From positions 123,612 through 187,611 of the forward strand of contig FJOG01000059.1 in the NCBI GenBank assembly GCA_900073065.1: DNA of 64,000 nt, given 5' to 3'. The translations under genes were made by a program, and so were the position numbers. Under the pieces are notes generated by a model. That model ran no database searches, was not told the origin of the DNA, and saw only the letters and a program-made list of their open reading frames with translations. The stretch is from Phialocephala subalpina. Taxonomy: Eukaryota; Ascomycota; Leotiomycetes; Helotiales; Mollisiaceae. Below, one piece after another: positions 35,070 through 45,891 of the stretch; within the stretch, counting starts at the first letter, position 1; every line of letters starts with the position of its first letter.

Positions 35070-36840
35070 ATGCCTGCAGTACCTTTCCCAGTCCTTGCCT
35101 TGGGCGCAATTGCTGCCTTCATTCTGCAATACGCCATTTCACGATATCGATTCAACAAAAAATACAAGTTTCCAAATGTTGTTCCAGGCCTACCCATTCT
35201 CGGGAACTCACTGCAGGTTCCCTTCCCAGCAGCAGGCATGTGGGGAGTGGAAACGGCCAGGAAGTATGGAGAGATGTAAGCCCTCTATCTCTCCTGGATC
35301 TCTTACCAGATATCGAGTGCTGATTTCTGCTCTCTTTGTAGGTACACGTGCTTTTTGGGAGGGACGACCCTTGTCTTTCTCAACTCGGCCCGTGTTGTCA
35401 ACGACCTGATGGAGAAACGAGCTTCAATTTACTCCTCTCGTCCATATCGGCCTTTGTGTCAAGATATCATGTCTGGCGGAGTACGAATGCTTCTTATGCC
35501 GTACTCTGATAAGTGGCGTAACCAGCGAAAGATTATGCACTCGATCTTGAACGGCCAGCAAGCAGAGACGAAGTTTGTGCCTTACCAGGAACTGGAGGCG
35601 AAGCAACTCGTCTACGACTACTTGAGAGAACCAGAAAAGTTCAATGTCGCAAACCAAGCTTTTGCGAACTCCGTCATCATGAGTGTAGTATTTGGCCGGC
35701 GGGCAAGCATTGATGATCCAGAACTAAAAGCAATTCTGAAAGCTGTCGCAGATTTGGGAGAATATCTCTTCAACCCGATGAAGAATCTGGTGGATGCATT
35801 TCCGTGGCTTGCAAAGCTCCCTAAACCTTTGCAGTGGTGGAGACCAGCAGGAGAAGCGTATTTCAAGAATGCCATATCGTAAGCTACCCCAGATCCCTGA
35901 TGGTATAGGTTTTGCTAACGTATCTTGATAGTATCTACCAACACGAACTCGACAAGCTTTTGGTGAAGATGGATAACGGTACCGCACGTCCCTGTTTCGC
36001 CGTCGATGTCATCCAAGCAGCCGAGAAGAAGGAATTTCAAATCGGGGAACACGAGAAGCTCTTTGTCTTCAGCACACTCCTGGAAGCAGGTAGCGATACA
36101 TCAAGGAATGCAATCACACAAATGGTAGCCGCTGCAGCAGTTTATCCTGAGTGGGTCCAGAAGGCGAGACTCGCGTTGGACAAAGTCTGCGGAGCGAACG
36201 CTGAACGACTTCCTTCTCTCTCCGACAGAGACGCAGTCCCATACATGACAGCAGTTGTGAAAGAGACTCTTCGATGGCGGCCTTTCATTCAGACGGGAGT
36301 GCCGCATATGCTTACGCAAGATGACGAGTACGAGGGGTACAAGTTTCCGGCCGGAACGATGTTCACTTGGAATGCATATGCTCTGGCCCTGAATGAGAAT
36401 GACTACGAAGATCCAGAGAGATTCATGCCTGAAAGGTTCATGAATAAAGACTTAAAGAATCCGCTGAAGGGACATTGGTCGTTCGGGACAGGTAAGTCGA
36501 CACTTATAAATCCAGCCAGAGATGAAGCTGATATACTATGAACGTAGGTCGTCGAGTATGCGTGGGCTACAACGTTGCTCAGAACAACATGTGGCTAGCG
36601 ATGGCATGTTTGATATATTGTTTCGATTTCGCAGAGGATCCTGTATGGAACTTTCCCCATTGCTGCGAAATAAGAGTGCTTGCTAACCAACCCCACCAGG
36701 AACACCCCATAGATACTTTCAATACCAATTGGGAGGAGTGGGCACGTCCACCATTCAAAGTCAAGATCAAGCCCCGCAGCGGGGCGCACGTGGAATTGAT
36801 CAATCGTGTGAGTGTTGAGGCTCTTAATGCCCATTATTGA
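35070..36840 (+). CDS. Cytochrome P450
   Basis: This is a four-exon gene (introns about 35277-35340, 35881-35931 and 36492-36547) of about 515 residues. An N-terminal membrane anchor (LALGAIAAFILQYAI) is followed by a proline-rich hinge (FPNVVPGLPILGN). The I-helix is LEAGSDTSRN, the ExxR motif is KETLRWRP, the PERF-type motif is DPERFMPERF, and the heme loop FGTGRRVCVGYN supplies the Cys ligand. The overall pattern is that of the fungal O-methylsterigmatocystin-oxidoreductase-like group. It sits in the ER membrane and needs an NADPH reductase partner from elsewhere. An in-frame ATG at 35004 adds 22 residues before the anchor and is less likely. Confidence 0.9.
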
Positions 36841-37167
36841 TATTGTTACTACAAAAAAATCAGTTGAATATCTTTTGTCGCTGGGTCAACTGGATGTCTG
36901 TACAGATCACAATTTCAGGCTCTTCATGATGACAGTGAAGATAGACAAGGCATTCAAACCTGCAGAGAGCAGAGCCACGCTGATGTCCACGTGATTATTC
37001 TCGCTAAGCTAGCGAGACGCATTAGAGGGGGGGCTGTGTCGACGATCCTCACCTCGCGCTTCGCCCCAACAGTCGCCAAGAAGGCTCCCGCGCCTTCTCC
37101 ATATAAGCTTCATTCCCTGAATCAAGAAAGACATCCAAGATCCCACTCCACTCCTCCAAATTCCAAG

Positions 37168-37974
37168 ATGGAGAAAGACGCAACGTCAGCATCCTCCTCT
37201 ACAACTCCTATCCCAAACTACAAGCCCCTAAGCGAACTCACACTCTCCTCACCACATCCCGTCTCCTTCAAATCACTCACCTCTCGAGCACGAGATATCT
37301 ATTTCCATAACTACGCCAATGAACCAGCACTCTTCACCATCGAAATCCCAGATAGCTACCCCTCACCTATTACTCTTCTCCTCCAGCAAAGGTCTCCAAC
37401 AGCAACACTTGCGAAATCTACAATAGCGAAATGTCTGCCTGCTCACGCTCCTGGGGAGAAGGCGGAACGATGGGAGATTGTTGTACCTCTTGAAGACCTA
37501 TTGCATGGTTCAAAAGATGCGGTGGTGGGAGCCGGAGTGAAGGAACCGGATTTGGAAGGCCTCACGAAAGAGAAGGCAGCGAAGACGAGTATGATGGAAA
37601 GATTTGGCAAAGACAGCTACCAGTTGACTGCCCCTTGGATAACACAAGAAGAATCGAAGACCTTCCAATGGCATCGCCTCTTCCCCCCCTCCAAAATAAA
37701 TGGCAGAGGCCCAAGTCCAGCCTCCTTCTCCAACCCGGACTGGAAGCTCATCAACCCCGCAACCCAAGAGGTACACGCCGTCTTTATTGAAAAATGGGGA
37801 GCAACAGAAAGAGGTTCGATGCAATTTCGAAGGAGTTTTGGAAGAGAATGGGGGTTGAGCATAGTGCTTAGCACAGGTTTGATAGTCGAGCAGGGGCGGA
37901 GAAGGAAAGGGAGGCGGGGGAGTTTTTTAGGAGGGTTTGGTGGTGGGGGCGTTGGGGCCGCGAGTGCAAGTTAG
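37168..37974 (+). CDS. Conserved fungal protein of unknown function
   Basis: This is a single exon of about 268 residues with the start at the ATG at 37168. The frame is open upstream to 36991 but has no ATG there. Composition is Ser/Thr-rich at the N-terminus and Gly-rich at the end (FLGGFGGGGVGAA). The central parts, ARDIYFHNYANEPALFTI and DWKLINPATQEVHAVFIEKW, read like paired beta strands and recall tubby-like or LURP-type folds, but I do not recognise the family firmly. It lies outside the catabolic cluster by type and just before the transposon. Confidence 0.6.
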   Translation: MEKDATSASSSTTPIPNYKPLSELTLSSPHPVSFKSLTSRARDIYFHNYANEPALFTIEIPDSYPSPITLLLQQRSPTATLAKSTIAKCLPAHAPGEKAERWEIVVPLEDLLHGSKDAVVGAGVKEPDLEGLTKEKAAKTSMMERFGKDSYQLTAPWITQEESKTFQWHRLFPPSKINGRGPSPASFSNPDWKLINPATQEVHAVFIEKWGATERGSMQFRRSFGREWGLSIVLSTGLIVEQGRRRKGRRGSFLGGFGGGGVGAASAS

Positions 37975-38690
37975 CTATGGATGATTGAGCCGCTAGGGTT
38001 CATGTATTCGGCTTGAGCCGACTAGAATAGGTGATTAATTGGGTCAGAGCAAATCCCATCCCATAGAAACTGTGCATCTCCTGGAATAGGTTGGTGTTGG
38101 GCAGTGGGTTTCGGGTAGCGGTGCTCCCCTGATGATGCCCCTGAAAATTTTCGGTCGCAAGTTGCGTTCGCTAAATTCAGGGGGCGGTGTGCTGTCCTTC
38201 AGATGCCACTTCACAGCAACAGGCCAGAGCCACAAACAAAACTCTACATTTCTAGAGATCCAAACTATGAGGCTTGAAGTACAATCTAGGGAAAACGGCA
38301 CGGAAACGAAGCCGTGAATTCTAGATACTACACTGGAATGTTTCTCTTTCGGTGGTGTCGGATGATAAGTGGGTCCGTCTGTCGATCCTCATTTTACGTA
38401 TTATATCCTCTCCTTTCCTCTCTTTTCATAGGAATCAATCAGATCTGGGCGGCTCGGACTATGCTTAAAGATTAGCAGAGGAGAGGTCTGGTGGAATAAG
38501 AAACTTCAAGGAGGTCAAGATGTACGTGATGAAGTCTATCTCGACCTCAGTACTGTCCGACGCCCCGACTTACATCAGCCAGTTTTCCGACGTGTTCTCA
38601 TAACTCAAGAGCCGGCATCGTGAGGGGAAATGCAGTAAGTAACAAGCATTTTAGGGTTCTGCGGGAACAGGGTAGGCCTAGAACAGGGTA
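37975..38690. other. Intergenic, flank of transposon
   Basis: There is no coding signal. The direct repeat GAACAGGGTA occurs twice (around 38665-38674 and 38681-38690) immediately before the left inverted repeat, and the TA at 38689-38690 is the putative target dinucleotide. Confidence 0.4.
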
Positions 38691-38756
38691 ACCGGCATCC
38701 CTGAGAGGCGAAAGTCCCGTAGTACAACTGAATATTCGACTAAATCACAAATATCT
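38691..38756 (+). repeat. Left terminal inverted repeat
   Basis: It starts ACCGGCATCCCT and includes CGAAAGTCCCGTAGTACAAC. It pairs with the repeat at 44374-44439. Confidence 0.85.
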
Positions 38757-38840
38757 CAACATAAAATAATGTTTTTGTACTAGATTCAACATGTCTCCGA
38801 TCTACAAACCAAAGCTCGAGCGAAAAACAACCTATAGATA

Positions 38841-39505
38841 TTGATTAATGATAGGTTTAATACGCACGAGTCCCTTGAAATAAAGAAGTTCTGCTACGAA
38901 AATAACATTATCCTTTGTCGGCTGCCCTCACATACGTCCCACATACTTCAACCGTGCGATATTGGTCTTTTTGGGCCACTGAAAATGAGATATCGAGAGG
39001 AGGTAGAACGCATATACTGGGGGGCTCTAATATGATCGGAAAACAGAATTTCACCCTCCTCTATGACTATGCACGAAGTAAAGCACAAGGCCAAGGACAT
39101 GGCAGCAACTTACAGGTTGACAGTAACGATACCGAGTTCACCGATAAGATGTTTGGTGCGTTAGTACGCTACGTCTTCAACACGTATCCAGAATTACCGA
39201 GGCTTTGTCACAAGCTAGATATAGTGGTACGCCAGATGGTCAAGAACCAGACGATAGACAACATGAGATTTTACGTGGAGTATCTTGTTCCAAGTATCGA
39301 GACTTTCGTAGAGAGTAGCGACGACTCAACGCCTCTATCAAAATTCGTTAGGATTGACCCCTCGACGTACCATCTCGAACTTTCCCCAGCGAGGTCCAGA
39401 AAACCGGACGAGTCTGAATCCGTATTTGGAGACGAGCGTGCTGAGATACATGGAGAAGAGCGTGCAAAGAGATTCGCTTGTAAATGTCGTAGAATATCAC
39501 TTTAG
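38841..39505 (+). pseudogene. Truncated pogo-family DDE transposase with unrecognised tail
   Basis: The frame from 38841 encodes the end of a DDE_1 domain: YENNIILCRLPSHTSH followed by LQPCDIGLFGPLK, where the Asp is the third catalytic residue. The N-terminal DNA-binding domains and the first catalytic residues are missing. The degraded sequence immediately before 38841 matches only briefly. Near 39020 the frame shifts by one, and the match goes on in the other frame with IGKQNFTLLYDYARSKA. After about 39090 the open frame continues for 140 residues (ALVRYVFNTYPELPRLCHKL) that do not resemble the transposase. They faintly recall the C-terminal part of fungal BTB proteins, so this may be a second captured fragment. 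It is inactive as a transposase. Confidence 0.7.
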
Positions 39506-39800
39506 CAAAAATAAAAATAAAATTCTGACCACGAGACCAGCTCCGGCTGAGGTGCTTTATAGTTCCATCAAAATTGCTGGGTTCTAATTCCCTACAATCA
39601 ACTCTTGTCTTGTATCTGAACCAAGATTTCCTCATCTACTTCTTCCCCTTCCTTAACACTCTTCTACCCACCTGTCTCCAAAATTGAAACCGAAGCTGCA
39701 CGGCTTGTGATTCCCGAGAGGGCGAGTCAATCGTACGAGTGCTTGTAGGCAGTTTCAGTTGCGAAGTCGCCACCCCAAGTTCTGCCGCACCGGAGGCTTG

Positions 39801-42800
39801 TTAATCTTGGGCTGCCGCCACGCTTTTGATACCGCTGGCATCCGCAATTGTACCAGACTCAGACAATTCTCGCTCCATACCGGAGCGACAAACCGAAAGA
39901 ATCTGCTCTGAATAAACTCGATATAAATAGCCGGGCTCGTCCTGTTCGGATCTTATTCGCACAACCTCTTTTATTATCGGCAAGGCTTTCTGATACTCGC
40001 CATGCACATAATATGCCCTTGCAAGCTCCTGCCGTGATATCAAGGACTGGGGATGTGTAGAAAGTAGAGTCTTCTCTTTAATTTGGGTCACCTCCTCGAA
40101 TAGCTCGATAGCTTTATCGACTTGGTTATTGCGTAGATATGCCCTTGCTAGCTCGTGCTGCGATGCTAGACGGTCGGGATGCGTAGAAAGTAGAGTCTTC
40201 TCTCGAATTTGGGTTACTTTTTCGAGCAGCTCGATAGCTTTGTCGACCTGGTTATTGTTCAGATATGCCTTTGCTAGCTCGTGCTGCGATGCTAGACGGT
40301 CGGGATGCGTAGAAAGCAGAGTCTTCTCTTGAATTTGAGTCACTTCTTCGAGTAGCTCGAGAGCTTTGTCGACCTGGTTATTGTTCAGATATGCCCCTGC
40401 CAGCTCGTGCTGCGATATTAGGCAGTCGGGATGTGTAGGGGCTAGCAATTTCCGGCGTGTCTGTAAGACGTCTTCAAACAATCCTATCGCTTCTGGATAG
40501 TTGCCGAGTTTATTGTGGGCCATACCAAGCAAGTGGCGGGCTTGTGCCGAGCGCGAATCTTCTGCTGGCAGATTGTATTTGTCGAACAAAACTACGTTCT
40601 CGAGGATGTCCATTTCCTCGTTATATTTCGCGACCTGGTCTTTGCACATGGCTTGTAGATACAGGACGTCTCGCCAATTCCTTGATTGTGGGGAAATTTC
40701 GTAGCCGATTCTAGAACAGAGAACATCGGCTAAAACTTCGGCAAGGTAGTCGTTGCGTAGGCGCACCATGACGTATGTGAAGGGATAAAGGATTCTGCCG
40801 ATTTCGAGCCCGGGGTGTTTGCTGTTCGCGAATAGTTGTTCTGGGTCAGGACCCACAGAGAATTCGATGTGCGATTGGATTTTAGGGAAGAACTCGCGAT
40901 ACCCGAAACTTTCAATTGACAGAGATAAGATTGAGGCTGCGGTTGCCCATGCGATGTTTTGCGCATCAGCTGCCAATCGATCTTTTGCCCATGCGTGAAC
41001 CAGAGCGTGCATTGATATATCTCCAGTTTCTTGATGGATTGTGATGAGTGAGAATGATTGCAGAGCGCTTGCTGCATTTCGTAGTGAGAGCAGAACCAGC
41101 TCTATAGGAGAATCGGAACTCTGGCGCAAGATTCGTCGCATGTGGTTGACATGCCACAAAGAAGGCAGCCTTATCTCGTCTTCTGGGTCCTTTTTGGTTG
41201 TCGCTATTGCTCTAGTCCAAGCCTTGGTAAACATTTCTTCTATTACACCTTCCCGGTGTAAGAATGCCAGAATGTTGAGTAACTCAAGTGCGTCTACCCA
41301 GTCTTGACGGTGAGAGGTAGCCTTCATAGCTTCGGCTGAAACCTCAAAGGTCGCGTACACATCACCATACCGGGATTCCGCCTGTTTCCGACGATAATTT
41401 AACAGTATCACTCGTTGTTTGTTAAACATCGCTGGGTATTCCCCAAGTGTGCAAAGACGTTGGCTAATGAATGCTCCGGCCTGGGTAATAGCCAGTGCAT
41501 GTTGACCGAGGCAATCATCGCTAACAACTTTTCGAGCGTCGTCTAAGACCTGGGGCCAATCCCATTTCTCTGGAGGAATATGGGCGGATTTGAGAAGAAG
41601 CTCAATGGAGTCTTTAACACCAAGCTTTTCGAAATCGGCATCCTGGTAGCCAACAGTATTATATTGCTGACATTCTACGACCCTCGTTGACATGAGAATA
41701 CACCCGGAATCTCCAGAGGGAAAGAAATTCAGATAATTGAGGTCGTTGTTATCCGCATTGTCTAAGATCAGTAGCCATGATTTATTCAGGTTTTCGAACC
41801 AGAGTTTAGCATCCGCATAGGCGACATCAACACCGTTACTAGCTCTTTTGGCAGCGTCGGCAACCCCGCGTTTTATCGAGCCTTCGTCACTTGCGTCGAT
41901 CCAAAAAATACCCCAAAAGCTGACATAATAGTATTACGTTAGCTGAAATACTTGCATTAAATGTGAGATTGCTTACTTCTCTCTGTTTTCGTAAGCGAAT
42001 TTGAGGCAGACCTCACTCTTTCCGGAACCACCCATCCCACGTATGACGAACCTCTTTTGTACCTTCTCATGTGTATCGTCCTTCCCAGTGCAGAGTTTCT
42101 CTCGGAGGGTTTGGAGAATCTGTGTCCGGCCGGTGAAGTGTGGATTGATCTGTCTCGGAACTATCCAATGCTGGTTTTCTAGATGTGTTCGTCAGCTGGA
42201 TTCGAATACACAGTAAATAAATGATCATTATCCTTCAAATGAAATATGAATTCTCTTGTTCAGTCACCCAACTACAGGTGTAAACGAAAATTCGGGTGCG
42301 AGACCAATGTTTAGCCCGAAATGAAGTGATTAATTGAGAGTTAATTACAGAGCTTCCAGTGCTTCGAGTGCAAGTTGAGGAAGGGGACTCGAGCTCGAAA
42401 GGTTCTAATTGACATGGTAAACATCGGAACTGATAGTATAAAGCCAGTGAAGTAAGAGAAGCCTGCACAAAGACTGTTTTGGGAACGAAATAATAACAAG
42501 AATAACGAACAAAATAAGAAGTCGTGCTTCAGACAGGGCGCACAAAAGCATTCACAACATTGGCTGCAAGCTTTCCCAAGCCATCACGTTCAAACTCCAC
42601 GACATACAAATACTACTACTACCCACTTTTGACGGGCTCCAGCGCTTCAACGGCACCAGGGGTAATAAGAGACAAGAGCTTCTTCGCATAAGCAGCAGCC
42701 ACAGAAGCAGCGTACGGCTGCCACTTCTTGTGCTTGTGTTTGTCGGCATAGTCGCATATTCCACGTATCACGATGCACTTAAAAAAGTTCATCAACCCAG

Positions 42801-43581
42801 CAGCTTCCATCTCGAAGCATATCAATTTTCCGTCGGCGGCAAGACGACGGCGCTCCTCGGCATTTTTGATGACCGAGTTCCCGGAACCAATGTTGCCGTA
42901 AAAGAACTTCGGGTTTGTACTTTTCCTCGCACTTCGTACTCTTTCCCTGCCACCAGTAATCCCATGATCGTAACCATCCTCGAATAAGACATCGGGTTCA
43001 TTTGCTGGGAACCTCCATTCCTCGTCATCCTCCTCCACAAATGCTCCATTGACCACATCCGTAATCTCTCTTCCAAGCGCTCGTTCCGCTCTCAGGGTTT
43101 GGATCGCGGCCAAAAGCAGATTTGGTGGGCTATTCAAGGAGCCCGTGCGACAGAACCCACCATCCTCATCCTTTCCCATGTCGTATTGGATTACTCCTCC
43201 AGCCTGTTCGCTCGGCAGCGAGACAGCAATGTCCCCAAGTCGGATATCGTTTTCATCGCTAGGTATTCCTCCACCAACACCAACCATAAGACCAAATCTC
43301 AAGTTCTGAAATGTGCTCTGCATCGATTTACCCGCAACCGCTGCGTCCACTGTGCCGATTCGTGGGAGGCATGCAATGACGACGTTATGCTCCCCGATAC
43401 GCCCCAGATGGTAGTTGTTCTCGTCGTGCTTTGGCTGAGCTTTCAGTGGGCCGTGAACTTCATCACACATAGCCTTTGCAGCTATCAGCTCAGTTGGAAT
43501 CGCGCAAATCCACCCAACGGTGTATGTCTCAGGTGAAAGGCTCAGAGGCAGTCCTCTGGCGGCGCCTCGGGTGTTTGCCAT
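39801..43581 (-). CDS. NLR-type protein: nucleoside phosphorylase, NB-ARC, TPR
   Basis: The N-terminal exon (43581-42619) encodes a purine/uridine phosphorylase-like domain: VGWICAIPTELIAAKAM, VGVGGGIPS, DIRLGDIAVS, CFEMEAAGL and IRGICDYADKH. The NB-ARC part begins at 42178 (HWIVPRQINPHFTGR). It has the P-loop GMGGSGKSE, an intron at about 41920-41976, Walker B WLLILDNAD, and a winged-helix-like region. Then come tetratricopeptide repeats of 42 residues (LASQHELAKAYLNNNQVDK) to the stop at 39801. This is the classic PNP-NB-TPR layout of fungal NOD-like receptors linked to non-self recognition. The phosphorylase frame ends in a stop at 42619. The next block starts 441 bp later, so the gene has either one long intron or is split. 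It is the cargo of the surrounding transposon. Confidence 0.85.
40040..40450 (-). repeat. Near-identical 126-bp TPR-coding repeats
   Basis: At least three consecutive units encode the same 42-residue TPR and differ at only a few bases. For example, GCTAGCTCGTGCTGCGATGC and TAGACGGTCGGGATGCGTAG recur at 126-bp spacing. The outer units have diverged more. Such high internal conservation marks recent duplication or gene conversion. Confidence 0.85.
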
Positions 43582-44373
43582 GTGCAAGTCTGCTAGGTTC
43601 CCCTAAATGGATAGATGGGCCGTTGAGCTGTTTCCGCGATCGAGGATATTGGCTCGCGATAATTTTGACGGAAAGGTTGGTTTGGCAGCCTACAGCCTCG
43701 TTGGGTTTCCGTCTCCTCGATCGCTCGTTCTGGTCGGTTGTATTTGACAAGTGGCAGTTACAATTGTATGACAGCAGGGAAGGGCAGAAATCAACACGAA
43801 TATCCCTTTGCAAGACGAGCAGGATCTGTTTCTTGGGTATAGAAACAACAGCATTGAAAATGGAAGACGGGGCGTTGGGCGCATATGCTTCACATCCTCA
43901 GGCTCAAGTAAGGCGGACCCCGATAGACTTCTGTATGCATGCCTACGCTTTTGGAAAGCACCAGCTAAGATTGGATACTCAGCGACTCCAATACAGCGAA
44001 TAGGAATTGCCTCAGATACGCAAAAATACTGGTGGCGGTATTTTGTCCTTGTGGTTAGCTACACTCGCCCACCCTCGTCCTACCTTTTGGGGGCTGGTGC
44101 GCCAAAGAATAAGAAAATCTGCCGCTTACCTTAGCGAGCTCAGGCTATTTTTGCCCTAGCCTCATGTCGAATGGTGACTATTGTAGAAGGGCAGTGGTCT
44201 CCGAGTGAGAAAGCCCAACTGGAGGTCACTTCGTCTCAACCAGTAAGCTACACTAATTTAGTATTCGTTATATAGAATAATTAATTATATATAAGATAAA
44301 TTTATAAATAAAAGAATATTTAATTATTATCGAAGAATAGAAAATTCTTTATATATTAAAAATATACATAATA

Positions 44374-44439
44374 AGATATTTGTGATTTAGTCGAATGTCC
44401 AGTTGTACTACGGGACTTTCGTCCCATAGGGATGTCGGT
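44374..44439 (-). repeat. Right terminal inverted repeat
   Basis: This is the reverse-complement partner of 38691-38756. It contains a small internal palindrome, GGGACTTTCGTCCC, and is followed by TA. Confidence 0.85.
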
Positions 44440-44441
44440 TA

Positions 44442-45891
44442 GAGAGCCTTACGAAAGCCTGGAAAGGATGTGCATCTGCGTGCACATGCGCTAAATTTTG
44501 ACCCCGACCAATGGGCCGAACCCCATGGAGAAATTTCTCCTTCACAACTCTCTTCTCTCACCAGCACCATCATCGACGTCGAAGCTCAAAATGAATCAAC
44601 ACCAATTGACCACCCGAAGACAACGATTCAAAGTCGCGAACTTCGAACAAAGACACAATCCTCTCGCTCCTTCCATTCGAGTCCACCAGTCAGCTCTTTC
44701 ACGATCCGCCGCAGCAGTATCTCGTCCCAACAATAAGCCAGAGTCGAATCGCTCACTTCCTCAACAATATCCCTCACTACATATGTACAAACCTTCGTAT
44801 TCGATTGGTATACCCACATTAGACTGAGGCTTAATCTGCGAACAAGGCTGGACGACTCGTCAGCTCACCGGGAAGGGCCTTCCTAACGACGTGGTCTCTA
44901 TGCTGAGGATATCGATTCTGCTTGGGAGGGATATGGAAACACGGGTTTCGCGACGAGTGACGTGTAGTAACGGGATAAGGCAGACGAACGTTTGATCGGA
45001 CATCGCTGTCATGAGGCAGCCTTTTCTCCTTGATAAACAAATCTCGAAGGGAGCTGAAGGCTGCATTGTCTGAGCTGGGAGGCTAGTACAGCTAGATGCT
45101 TGATGCTGATGGAGGGCTTGATATCCCACTTCTTTCCCAATGTTCGATTCATGTTTGCTTGTGCCTTGCACTACCCATCCAAGTGGCGCCAGGTGGAGAG
45201 TCGAGTTAGCAGTATCAGGCAGCACCGTCGAGACGTTAAGTTCTTGCCTGATCACACATAAGGTTACAGCACCCTCGAAAGTAATGCTATTGTTTGACCC
45301 AGACTTAGCCATTGGCTTCGGATCCAAAGCACAGCAACGAAGAAAAACAGGACTTGCTTTCCGGAAATTTCTGCAGCTCTCAAGTTTGTTCATATATGCG
45401 ATTTAGGGTGGCTTGTTGCAAACGCATCTTCAGAACCAAGGAATCAATGAAGCAGCTCTAGATAAATCCCTTATTTCCCAGTAACTTTACTGTGGAAAGG
45501 GAGCTAGCATCCCACATTACAACGTTGGTTTGGTCAATCAAAGCAGATGAATTGAGACTCCTTCAGCAAGCAAGCAAGTGAGCTTAACGAGTAAGCAGGG
45601 TTGTGCTTCATCACCAAGGGAAGATCCCCCAGGTTCGAGTTGATCGGACGAGAGTGTGTGGATCTGCAATGCTTCCTGCATGATACCTTATGTCCTACTT
45701 CTGGGCAACACTTTGTGCAATCTGGTTAGATCTGACAAATTCAAAGCAATTCTTGCCAACGACTGGTGGAGACATTCTCGAAATAAAACACAGAACGCCT
45801 CCCACGATACCTGCACAAGCAAACTAGCTCCCAAATCCTCGTACATTTCAAACCCATCTTGAGAACTCGTTCAAAGAAGACATTTAACCAA
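44442..45891. other. Gene-poor stretch
   Basis: Several open frames of 60-177 codons exist on both strands (the longest is minus, 44860-45393), but none shows a domain, a conserved motif or coding-like composition. No tRNA could be folded around the GGTTCGA near 45634. Confidence 0.4.

Larger units (their letters stand above)
38691..44439. mobile_element. 5.75-kb pogo/Fot-type TIR element carrying an NLR gene
   Basis: The element is bounded by 66-bp inverted repeats (38691-38756 and 44374-44439) that match at 59 of 66 positions without gaps. Six of the seven differences are transitions. Each outer end abuts TA (38689-38690 and 44440-44441), the target duplicated by Tc1-mariner/pogo elements. 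Inside the left end is the C-terminal part of a pogo-type DDE transposase. The rest is taken up by a PNP/NB-ARC/TPR gene on the minus strand. An AT-rich block at 44260-44375 lies inside the right end. A functional transposase is absent, so movement would need one supplied in trans. Confidence 0.75.

Noticed and set aside
36991..37167. Mitochondrial-presequence-like extension of the gene at 37168
   Set aside because: The frame is open and basic, but its first codon is GTG and no ATG or splice acceptor supports it.
40040..40450. Regular repeats that might suggest a CRISPR-like array or minisatellite
   Set aside because: The 126-bp period equals three 42-codon TPR units kept in frame within the NLR.
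43476..44003. Plus-strand frame of 175 codons over the start of the NLR gene
   Set aside because: It overlaps the clear nucleoside-phosphorylase exon and its promoter and has no protein-like motif.
44860..45393. 177-codon minus-strand frame
   Set aside because: No domain, signal or conserved pattern; composition is not convincing, so it is left in the gene-poor stretch.
45580..45660. Possible tRNA because of a GGTTCGA box
   Set aside because: No acceptor or anticodon stem can be formed around it.
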